A stretch of DNA of 64,000 bases from Vigna angularis (lineage: Eukaryota; Streptophyta; Magnoliopsida; Fabales; Fabaceae). Position numbers and translations under genes: made by a program. The stretch spans positions 11,617,001 to 11,681,000 of the forward strand of contig NC_068979.1 in assembly GCF_016808095.1 (NCBI RefSeq). The letters run 5' to 3'. Below are positions 35,222 to 47,100 of the stretch, one piece after another; within the stretch, counting starts at the first letter, position 1; each line of letters opens with the position of its first letter. Under the pieces are notes generated by a model. That model was not told where the DNA came from. It saw nothing but the letters and a program-made list of their open reading frames with translations, and ran no database searches.

Positions 35222-37172
35222 TTATTCGGTTGGAGGTGGTACATACACTATGTTATTTACTTGTAACTTCGTCGGTCTTTTTAGCATTTTTGCTAGTCTC
35301 ACGCGTGAGACGGAGATTCGAGTGTCACCTTCTTCTGCGCGAGGAGGTGAATGTCTCGCCCACTGACTTCGGCTCGTGTTGAGTATAGTGCATCGTTACG
35401 CGTAGTATCGATGTTTTTACTCGTTAGTCCTTGAGGAGTCGGGGAGATAGGTCTGAAGTCGCGATGGATGACGGCTCGAGTCGCCTGTTATTGAGAGCAG
35501 GTTATGACGACGAATTACAAGTAAACGACATCAGTTTATGAAAGACTAGTATGCAGTGTCATGTGAGTCGATTTATCATGGGAATTATTATAGTATATGT
35601 AGTGGGTTTATAATGTGATAATTCTGGTTATTCATTCTTGCATGTTGTGGCTGTGGTTTCTAACCGTGATGGTCGTACGTATACAGGAGAGATGGTAGTG
35701 CAGATAAAGTTTGATTTGGAATACTTCGAGAGAGAGACGGGAATTAAACTTGTTGGATCTATAGGTAGTAACGAGCGTTCTTACTAGTGACGTTCGGTCT
35801 TGGTGTTATTTATTTCCAGGTAGCGAGTGTTATTAGGTAACAGTTGATCTTGATGTTAGTGGATCTGAGGTAGCTAGCGTCCGATCTTAATTTGGTAACC
35901 TGAGGTTTAGTTTGATTACGTTCGGTCAGTACTGAGGTGTTCAGCAGAGTACTCTAGGCGTTTAACCCAGACTCAAGCGTTCTTTATTATAGTGTTCTGT
36001 CTCGTAGCGATGGTTCATAGGGAATGATCTTTATTGGTGATGTTGCTCTGAGGTTGTAATCATTTATAGGGAGTGACCAGCCTTGATAGTCGTTGAGGTA
36101 ACGATTAATTAATAAATAGTGATTAGTTGTGATGATGCATGATTCAGGAAGTGATCATTCATAGGTAATGCTCGGGTCGGATGATGATTGTCTCAGGTAG
36201 GGATCATTAATAGTTAGTGGTTGTACGTAGGGAACATCTGGTCTCGATGAGGTTACCCTCAAATAGAATTAAATCCAGTAAAGTGATCAATAAAGTGTTC
36301 GTCTGAATGGTACTTAATCTGTGGTGTGCGAGATTTGATCTTTGAGCAATAGTTCGAATAGTGTTTGAAATAATAGTAATTGTTCTAGCAGAGTACACTG
36401 TTTTAACGTGAAGTCTAAGTACTTGATCTTAATCAGCGTTTGATCTTTTGGTATTCGACCTAATGGTAATCGGTATAATAGCGGTTGATGTTTAGTTTCG
36501 AGCTTAAGTGATCAATCTTAATGTTCGTGTAAACAGTATCCGATGTAATATAAGTTCGTTGTTTTATCGTTTGATTCAGTAATGATATGATATCTGGGTA
36601 TGTATTGAGGTTGAGGGTACTGTAGTAGGATGTCTTGATTTGTGGTTGATTGTGGACATATTGAGGGGACTAAGAATGAAATTACAAGTGGGGCACTTTC
36701 CGTTGATTTGTTCATCAACGTATCGTCCGGATGAGAGTTTATTGTGTACTGGGTTGATTATTAGGTACTATGGAATGAGTGTCCAACAGGAATTGTGGTA
36801 CGTTGGCTTGAGGATGTCTGATTTAATTATTATATGATATTTGTATTGAAATAACTATGCACGTTTTATAAATGATGTGTTTCAGGTTAGCTCACCCTTA
36901 CTTTGCTTGTTTGTGCATGTGAATGCGATGATCGTATAATGTGTGATGTTATACGGGAGCAGTTGAAGGATTGTCACGTGATCCTGTGCAAATGGAGGAA
37001 GAGATGGAAGCTCGAATTAGAAGGATTTAAGGTTATCTTTGCAGTTGCGTCTGAGCTTAAAACTGATGTATAGATTTTAGTTTATGTTCGGGATGTTATG
37101 TATTATTACAACATTTAAGTTTTGAATATAAATTTTAATTTTTAGGGTGAATTTTTGGGATGTTACAGAAAC

Positions 37173-37880
37173 ATAATAGTTATGAAAATATTTTAAAAAA
37201 TTGACACTAATATCATTTTTAAAAATATTTGTACAACTATAGATTTCAATTATATAAGAAGGAAAACTTTTATTTTATTTAGAATTAAACTTTTACAAAA
37301 GTTATGATGTTTCTAAGTTTGCTGTTTTCAATTTCCTATTATTGGGTATTTTTTCATAGTGGATTAAACAAACCATTGTTGTTGAACTCAGTTTTCATTC
37401 AAGACTATAATCCCAAATTTGTATCCCCTCTTTTGAACCTTAAAATTAATATAATGATTTGATTTATTTCTTTTTGTATATTATCATAAAAACATAACAT
37501 GAAAATCTATATTTCAATACTAATTCTCAAATTTTACCTATGTTACTTGTTTCTGGTTCACCGTGATATTTTTTTTAAAAATACTACAATAGACTTCAAT
37601 TGTTTTATAGAATCGAAATATATAATCGAATAAGCTTCAATTATTTTTTTAGAGCCAAAACCTATTATTTTTTTATATTTTTTTATTATTTTGAGTTTTA
37701 ATTTTAGAGATAATTAATGATGAAGTTTATGTTCAAAGCAAGACTCCTTTTCTTTAACCTCTTTTAATATATTTCGATTCAAGAACCCAAGTACAATATA
37801 AAAAATAATAATATCAAAATTCTTTGTCGCACTAATAATTATAGTTTAAAAATCAAATACATAATTAGTTTTTATAAAAA
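37173..37880. other. AT-rich spacer between two solo LTRs
   Basis: No gene or repeat recognised. Confidence 0.7.
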
Positions 37881-37885
37881 CGAGA

Positions 37886-40609
37886 TGTGAAACCCTTAAT
37901 AATTAGCCTCCTTTAATCCTGACACCTTACCATTAATACACTCCACGTCATTCCCAGCCATTAAAACCCACTCTCTAATCTGATCCCATTTCCTCTCTGA
38001 CGTGCACGAAGAACCACGCCCATCATTCTCTGAAAACACGCCCCACGTCACTCACTCAGTGCATTAAAAACGCACCAAGCGCTGCATGCACGCACGCCAC
38101 TTGTCACGCTGGAAGCCTCCGTTTCAGAATTTGGTATGCAGGTGTCAGTTTGGGACACGTTCGTTTAAACGAACGGGAGTTTAACAAAACCAGATTTTTC
38201 TAAAAACTCTCTCACCTGCATCACTCATCTTCTTCCTCACGAAACTCACCCTCTCAACTTCTCCAACCTCTCTCTTAAACCAGTAAACTTCTCTCTACTG
38301 CAAACCCTCATTTTTCTTCTCCGAATCTCATTTCAGAACCATAGGAACGTTCATCCGGCTGTGGTCTTTCTTTGGAACCGAACAGAACTGGAATCTAAGC
38401 TGGTAAGTTCTTTTCCCTAGTAGCTGTCCATTAGGGTTTCGTGCGAGACCATGCTCTCGGTCCATGCATGGACTGTATCTGAGAAATTTCTGGTTTTGGG
38501 TGTTAGATCAAGTGGTTAGATTGAGTAGAAGGAACTTAAGTGGCTGTTGCGTATAGAAGAGCTGCAGTTGAACGTGTGGAAGTCATATTTTAGGGCGTAC
38601 ACTGCTATCCAGGTAAGGGAAGCTTACATATATTTAAATTTATACGTGTATGAGTGTATGAAAGCATGATGTGGGTTGTCTGTATGAAATTTCTGTATAC
38701 GTGTTTTTCTGGATCTGCATGAACGAACCCTGTTGTGCTGTTATGGATGTTTGCTGATATGATTTCTGGGTTGTTGAACTGCATGCTGGTTGAAACGTAT
38801 GAGTGATGGATGAATACTATAATGTATGAATTGTTAATATGTTGATTATTGAATATGAATTAATCTGGAAGTGAAAGTATAAAGTTCATCAATTTGAGAT
38901 TCATTTGAAGTATAAAGTATAAGTTAAATTGTTGAAATCTGGAATTTGTTAAGGTTGAGAAATCTGCACTTAAATCATGCCTTTGATAAATGACGCTCGT
39001 CACTGTACGGTCTTAAACCGTTCGGTTTCCTCTTAAAATAACTTAGAATGGATTCCTTCATTTGGAAAGAATTCTGCTCGTGAACGAGCGTCCCTATTTG
39101 GATCTTTGAGAGCGTTCGACCTTATGTCGAGCGTTCGTCCGTTAGAGCGTTCGACCTTATGTCGAGCGTTCGTCCGTTAGAGCGTTCGACCTCATGTCGA
39201 GCGTTCGTCCGTTAGAGCGTTCGACCTCATGTCGAGCGTTCGTCTGTGAGAGCGTTCGACCTCATGTCGAGCGTTCGTCTGTGAGAGCGTTCGTCTTTGA
39301 GAGCGTTCGACCTTATGTCGAGCGTTCGTCTGTGAGAGCGTTCGACCTCATGTCGAGCGTTCGTCTGTGAGAGCGTTCGTCTTTGAGAGCGTTCGACCTT
39401 ATCTCGAGCGTTCGTCTGTGAGAGCGTTCGACCTCATGTCGAGCGTTCGTCTTTGATAGCGTTCGACCTCATGTCGAGCGTTCGTCTTTGATAGCGTTCG
39501 ACCTCATATCGAGCGTTCGTCTTTAATATCGTTCGGCCTTATATCGAACGATCGTTCTAAATCGCGCAAGGTCTCCTATCAAGCGCTCGTACAACTGAAT
39601 AAGTATTTGATTTTAAACAGCGTTCGTCCTGAATTTGAAATAGCGTTCGTCCTGATCTCAAATAGCGTTCGTCTATACAGTTAATTAACGTTCGTCTTTT
39701 AGAGAAGTGTAATTGAGAATGAAAATGTGATGTTGAGGAAAATATAAAATGGGCGAATTATATATGAGGTGAAGTTATGATATTGATATTTGAACGAGCG
39801 TTCCAAGGAGGAACGACTCTGATTTCTATTGGATATGAAATTTGGTAAAGTATGACTGTGGATAAGTTAAGACTCGCTGTCCATCCTGATGTTCCGTGAT
39901 ACGCCTCTTCAAGTAGAAGGGGGTATTCATGTGTGGGAACGGCAGGAGGTCCTTAGTCCATAAGTTAACATGGGCGACGTAAGAACGGACTTACCTCGAG
40001 TGGCAGCTGTTTGGTGTATCCCAGTTACTACATCACTCGGGTGCAAGGACGCTTGTAACTACACAGATTCATACAGTCCGGACGATCGGTCTAGCATTAG
40101 TATATTTATGTTTGATTGATGTTATGCGTATATGAGTTGATTGTATGATGGTTTGAATAAAAATGTTGAAGTATGAATTTAAATTACGTAAGCTTACCCT
40201 TTCGTTTTTCCATTGTGTTGTCTACTGTCCATGTACGTTCGTCCTGTCTTGCAATGATCATCCGTTGTGGATGTGAGCAGATGGTGGTGCATCCCTTGAA
40301 GAAATGCTGGAAGAAGAAAATTTGGACGATGCCAATCTGGTGGAAGTTGAAGTAAAGGCCGAGCCTTAGAGCGCTCGTAGATGTTAGGTTGTAGATGTTA
40401 GCTCCTTTTTGGACGTTCGGTTATTTTTTTTTTTGTAAAATCGTTCGTTCTGATTTACTTTCCTGTTTCTCTGAAACGCTCGTTATTTTTGTACTGTAGC
40501 CGTTCGGCTTTGTCCTTTGAACTCTGTTAAATCTTAAAGACTGTTTTACTGTACTGTTAATTGTAATTAATCCTGATTTATGGTAATTATGATATTTTGG
40601 GATGTTACA
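37886..40609 (+). mobile_element. solo LTR D, closest relative of LTR A
   Basis: Starts TGTGAAACCC and ends GGGATGTTACA, 2724 bp, with an exact 5-bp duplication CGAGA (37881-37885, 40610-40614). From 38597 onwards it is nearly identical to LTR A from 7765 (one difference in the first 160 bp). Before that point the two align only loosely, sharing CAGAACC(G/A)TAGGAACGTTC and CTGGTAAGT. Its array has about 12 full 35-bp units and two half units. Confidence 0.92.
39109..39560 (+). repeat. 35-bp tandem array, 12 full and 2 short units, in LTR D
   Basis: Same unit as in LTR A, but with about two more full units and two 16-bp half units (AGAGCGTTCGTCTTTG), so the array has changed in number since the two LTRs separated. 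Confidence 0.93.
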
Positions 40610-40614
40610 CGAGA

Positions 40615-41181
40615 TATTATGATTAATATAAGATAATAAAAGTTACTCATCATATGTTAATAGTAATATTTGTTATTAACTATATATATGATGCTAATAC
40701 TTCACATTTCTTAAATACAATGACAAAATAAAAATGACTAGAAAAATCAATAAATACATCACTTATTGAACGAAAAAATTAAACAAAATTTAAATATCTA
40801 ATAATTGTTTTAATAAATACTTAATTTAAAATACACAAATTTACTCCCAACTTAATTAATTCCTCTCTAGATTAACCTAACGGAGACAGAAAAAGAAAAA
40901 AGAAAAACAGAAACAGCGTATGTTAGGGAGCTAAAGACAAAAGTTGACTTGACATGGTTGCATTCCAACGCATTTGGAAGGGCGATGCTGTCGCGAAAGA
41001 ATGAAGTAATTCATAATCTGAACTATTCAACATAGTATACTTTTCCATCCCCTCGTTCATGGACCAAATATATCACTCTCCTTGCGACTTCAGACGCACA
41101 ACAAAGTCAAGTAAATATTCTACTATTTTGTTTAAATCTTCTTGCTCCATTTTTGCTGAGTTTCCTTCTTGTTTGCAAATA
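40615..41181 (+). promoter_or_regulatory. upstream region of the lipase gene
   Basis: AT-rich to about 40860, then a more mixed leader-like region. The reading frame is open upstream of the chosen start back to 41059, so an earlier ATG at 41059 is possible, but the protein resembles its family only from 41182. No TATA box was fixed with confidence. Confidence 0.35.
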
Positions 41182-44100
41182 ATGGCGCGGAAGGTTGAAC
41201 GAAGGCCTCTTCAAGCGCCCAAAAATTTGCTGGAGGTAATCTTCATATTAGCAGAAGCGATAGCGTTGTTCTATTACACTGAGAGACGCTACATCTTATA
41301 CTTGCCCAGAGCCATCGTTCACGCTGTGTTGGACAAGGTGCTTTCCTACCTCTTACCTATTATCCATTTAAGTTGGCTTCTTTCTTCTTGTTGAAAGAGC
41401 TTTTCTTACGTATGTGTAGGATAAGAAAACAATTGGATCTGAATGCCGAGAAACAGGTGATTGTGCAGAAGTGAAAGGCCGTCAAATTGTAAAGGAGTTA
41501 TATGAGTTCAAGAGATTGTTGAGACGTGCCATGCTTTTCAGCAGCCGAAAACGCGTTCTGCCATTTCTATTTGCTGCAGGATTAGATGAGGAGGATGTCC
41601 TCTACAGGAAGACAACATCTAGGGTACGTTCATTAATAATTACTACTAATATTTGTTGATGAAATTTTGGGTTTTTATTGTAAATGACCAAATTGGATTT
41701 CCATATTACGTCAATGGATAAATTTTAAAAAAATTATGTAAATAGATAAGTAGTGTACACCACTTCAATGAAGAAGTTGTGTATCTTCAACACCACTTTT
41801 GCTCTGATAATTGGCAAAAGATGAAATCGTGAATTCTCATACAATTTTTACTATGTAATTAATTACGACAAGCTGCAATAGATTACATAATGCTGTTGTT
41901 GTTTGGGGTACACGACTTTATCGTGTAATTAATTACATTTTTATTGTAATAAATTATCTGAGGCTGTAATTCATGTTATAGGTTATTGTAATCAATTACA
42001 ATAATGATGTAATCGATTACAACACCAATAAAGGAAGGGAGTTCATTGGGGAGATACAATACCAATGAGACCTGATTCTAACCACATAAGGGATTGACAC
42101 CACTCTCAACCCAGAACCTTAAGACAGGTTAATGAGTCTTCACCCTTATATAGTGTTCTACTTTCTCATTTTTATCCAATACGAGACTTAAATTCACACT
42201 TAGATTTCCAGCATATCTCCCCCTCGAGGGACTAGGAAAACTTTTGATACAAGGACCATGTCATACTCGTCCGAACCGATCACCAAAACTAACCATCAAC
42301 TTTGATACCACTTGTTAGGTTTATCTAGGAGGAGGTTTACTAGGAAGACACAACACTAATGAGACCTAAGCCTAACTACATAAGGGATTGACACCATTCT
42401 CTACCAAAAACTTTAAGGCATTGGGTTCATGGGTCTTCATCCTTATATGGTGTTTTACTTTCTCATTTCTACCTAATGTGGAACTTAGACTCATACTTCG
42501 ATTTCCAACAAAATAGAACAAAATAACACCAATTTTGTGAACAAAATCGTTAAAAAAAAAAATAGAAGCTATATATAAACGTGAAGGTAATTTATTAATT
42601 AATAGAAGCCAATACAAAAAGTTAATCCTAAAATAAAGACATAATACAAAAATATTTAAGAAGAGCCAGATGACCCAAAGTAACAACGTAGGTAATCCAT
42701 GTCTTCTTCGAGGTGAGCAACTCGAGCATCAATGTTATCAAATTTGTTCCCAACATGTCTTAAGATCACAGATCTCCTTCATAATTTATGTCAGCATAAC
42801 AAAAGAAGTATCTTGTCGGGATGGAGACGATATGTGTTCATTACGAACTGGCTAAGCAACATCACTTTTGTGAACCCATTGTCCATCTATGTTTTTAACA
42901 AAACCAAAGGAATAAATAACTTCAACACCAATTAGGAAAGACCTCTTAATTGGTACATAAGACTCATCATTAAGGAGAACTTTATAGTGCTCCATAAATG
43001 TTTTAATGAGTTGGGAATAAGGTAGAGGTGTATTGTCCCATAACGCCTTTTTCATGCGATGTCTGATTAGATAAGTCCAATTAATCTCCCTTGAAGTTAA
43101 AAGTATTCATATCAAAATTAAATATTCTTATATTGCTTGTGTAAGGTTAGTGGTACAAGGAACCAAAATGCGATAAGTTAGAGGAACCAAGGCGTGAAAC
43201 ATGAACAAGATAAAGGCCACTTAACTGAAGTCATTTAGGGGGTTAGCAACTTCAACCTTGAAGTTGTCTAGCCCCCCTCCCCCCGACTTCAAGCTTGAAG
43301 TGTTTAACCCCTCAAATGACTTTAGTTATGTTTAATGAATTAACACATCTATGGCACTAGGATTGAACCGTTCACAATCTCATACGAGATTTTAATAAAA
43401 TTCACAATCAAGGATTACTACAACATCTATGGTAATCTATGATTTTGTGAGATTGAACATGTCTGAAGCTTCGAGGAAACGCTAGAAGGGGAGTGGGGGT
43501 GAATAGTGTTTCCACAACTTTTCACAATCTACAAGTTGATCATGATGTAAGTAACACTTTATGAGTTATTAGGCCTTGGTTGGTAAATGTTATCCTAAAT
43601 GATCGTTTACATGGCCAACTTAGCATGTCCAACGTTTATACGTGTAGGTAGTACTTTTAAACAAAGCAAGGTGTATGATGAGAGTGAAAGCGTGGAATCT
43701 CTAATTATACTACATTGTTTATCAATAGACTAAAATGCACAAAATGTTTTACATTGGTTCACCTATTAAGGCTACGTTCAATTCTCCTCTAAGTTAACTT
43801 AGAGGGTTCCATTAGATATTCATTGAAGTACATTTAAGTTTAACTCACTCTTAATTGCGTAGTATTATTCACCATTCTTGGTATCCCTGATCAGCGAATA
43901 ACCTCTAGTTACCCTATATCAGTTCAGTATTCTCACCACTCCTAATAGTTAGCAACCCTTGCCGAGATTTCCTTGAGTATTCACACTACTCTTGATATCC
44001 CTAGGTAATCTGGTATCCATGATGCTTCCTAGTTGAGTTTTGTAACATCCCCATAATTATAGCATCAAACTATAATAGAGTTCTTACATCATTGATACAA

Positions 44101-47100
44101 TAGAACAGTTGATAGAAGGAGGAATAAGAGTTTTTCCTCATTATTATACAAACCCTCACTGTTAATTCAAACTAATTACACTCCACACCTTAAAACAGAA
44201 ATAAAAACATAGGTTTCATTATTAAAACTATTCTTCAGTCGATCCTCCATCTAAGGCTTGCTCCACCGGCATATCACCGACTTCTGCTCCCATCCACCGG
44301 ATGATCATCGCCAATCAAATACATAACATCAAATAACAACCAAACAACAGACAAAGCAAGGGTGAGCTAATGCAATACAAAACATCATGGTAAATTAAAT
44401 TAATAACCAAACTTCCATCTTATAAGTTAAATTACTCAATAATATAATAAACATACCATTATCATTCGTAAACTCCATTCATTCGGACAATCGTATGAAT
44501 ATTGAACTCTTAGCTAGTTCTACACTTGCAGTGGTACTTTTACTCAACTACATCCTATCCTACTCTGTCCCCAAACTGGATCTTCGGACATGGATGTACT
44601 TATTCGCTAGCTCAATTATTCTATCCTACTCTGTCCTCCAAACTGGATCTTCGGATATGAATATCACCACTGAAGCTACATCCTTCCTACTCTGTCCACT
44701 CACACTGTGGATCTTCGGTAAGGATTTTCCACTCTCCACCACATAGCTTTCTCTCTAAGTGAGATCGAGACTATTGAGAGCATAAGAATGAACCCCTAAG
44801 TCGGAGTTCCTATATTCATACGTACAGTACTTGACACAAAATCAATAAGGAGTTCCTCCTTGGAACTCTAGTATACACTTTCCATTCATAAATACACATG
44901 TCAACATATTATCATCTTTAGTCATATCTCAAGAAAATAATTCTCACATACTCAGACATTCCATATCCTCACAGAAACATCACTTATTAACACATAACTC
45001 TTTATGGTCTATTAATTTGAACCATTAAGTAGTTCAAACAGCTTGGATACCCTCACCAATGGCTCTGGAAGGGTCAAAAACCCCCATATCGACCTAAAGA
45101 ACGTCTAAAAAGGACATCCAAAACTCCCAAAACGTCAAAAATATCAAAACACTAAATTTGTTACGCATAACTCGCTTCAGCGAGTTAACTCATTCACTCA
45201 AGCGAATTTACTATTCCAAAATTACGAAAATTCACTTCCCGGACTATAACGACTATTCCTTCCATCATACAGATTTTCTAGACATCCAAAAACTTATCTC
45301 CCATCAACAACCCATATTCATCCAAATCTTATAAACATCTAAACTAAACATATAATTAAAAAGGCAGCGGATAATTAGTACAATCCAAAATTTCCGATCA
45401 AGACCTAGTCTCCTTTTAAATCCATAAACAGATTCAAAATCTTCGATCTATACGTATACCTAAAAACTTCCACCGATTCAAAATGCTTAATATGAACAAG
45501 ATCTCTTCAAAACCATCAAAACAGAAACATATCCCAATTCCAAACCGTACATCAATTCAAAAGATACAATAGAAGTAGAATTTCATTCTAAAATCATAAA
45601 GAGAATCAAAATCCTAAACATATACCAAATTTAAAATCATACAGAAACAAAAAGACTCAAGGTTAGCTCCCCTTACGGTTTTCTCCTAAGCTTGCTTTCA
45701 AACGGTTCCCCGACGTTCCTCTGCCTTAGAATTCCTTCTCGTGGCTCCAAACTTAGCTCTAAAACTTCTCTGGTCCAATGCTTTTAGGTAACAGTTCTCA
45801 GATTCAACTTAGGAATTCTCTCAGCCCCAAAACCCTCTTAAATAACCAGAAAAACGTGTTTAAATAGTAAAACGCGTTTACTGAGTCAAAACGCGTCCAA
45901 AACGCGTACAGCGAGTGAGTCTGATTTTGACAACTTAGTCAGTCCGGTTGAACCCCTTCCCGATGTCGGAATTACGCGTATAAGTACTCGAATCGAAGTT
46001 ATTCGAGTCTACTTTCTAACGGAAAAAGAATCAACTTAATATCTAATTTGTACAATTAATTATAATTAAAATACCAAACCATGTCAAAGTTGACAGCATT
46101 GTATTTTGCATATAAACTTTAACTTTTGTTACAACTTGATACATGTTTGGTTTCTTACTCTACTAATGACCCGAGATTCACATTTTCCTTTAATTTTTTC
46201 AGGGTCTTACAAGTTTCACCCACTATTGGTTGTGTAGTATTCTTCATCACTTCTAATATCCCTAATCAACAAATAACCTTCAATAATCCTATATCAGTTG
46301 AGTATTCGCACTACTCCTGGTATTAGACGACTTCGTCTAGAATTCCTTAACCTTTCAAAGTTAAGTTGTAAGTGTTTTGATTCTCTCTAGAATTGTAATC
46401 ATAGATTTCTTACAAGTCGTTCAGACCATAACTCTCATAGATAAGATATGTTTATAGTACAATACAGTCTAAACACTTAGAGGTATTTTTCTGATCTATG
46501 TTTTTCTCACCTTACATAAGTAAACATTTAATACAATGAAGTACTAGAAGGATGCTTTACTTTGCTCTTTATTTCTCGTTGTAGAAAATAGTAAACATTA
46601 CAATGAAAATTGAGAGATCTTCTTTTGTGTTTCACTTTTTCACTCTCTCTTCTTTCTTTAAGTGTATGTTTTTCAATTGCTTGAATTCCAATCTTCAATC
46701 TCTCTGTCTCACAGTGTTCTGTTTTTCTTTTTTCTCAAATGTTACCTATATCTTTTTCTACCTTTTCCTTCTTTTTAAACATATCTCCATAGTATTTGAA
46801 TACATATCCATTCAATTTTAGATACACATATCTACCAATAGGCCAGCACATCACATTGAAAATGCAGGACATCATAAATTTAACAACCATACAATAACAT
46901 ATTTTACACTTATATTAACAAAATAAATAAATAACATGAACTTTATGCTTTACTCAAAACTTGCACACCAATTAAGCTACATAACAACTTGTGAACTCAT
47001 GCAGATTTTAATAAAACATACTCAAGTCTTATTTATAAACTCTACATTTTCTCGGGTCTTACAAGCAAGCCACCAATATCCAAAATAAATGACTAGCGTT

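Larger units (their letters stand above)
33543..37167 (+). mobile_element. solo LTR C, chromovirus-type gypsy family
   Basis: Starts TGTAAGACCCG and ends GGGATGTTACA, 3625 bp, with an exact 5-bp duplication GAAAC on both sides (33538-33542, 37168-37172). It contains GAGGTAAGGGGAGT at 33931, TAGCTCACCCTTA at 36888 and GCGATGATCG at about 36925. A GGCGCC-rich stretch lies at 34265-34355, a GAGCGTTCGTCC array at 34697-34980, and a 55-bp tandem duplication at 35118-35221. A 119-codon open frame (33578-33937) ends inside the splice-donor-like block. Confidence 0.88.
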
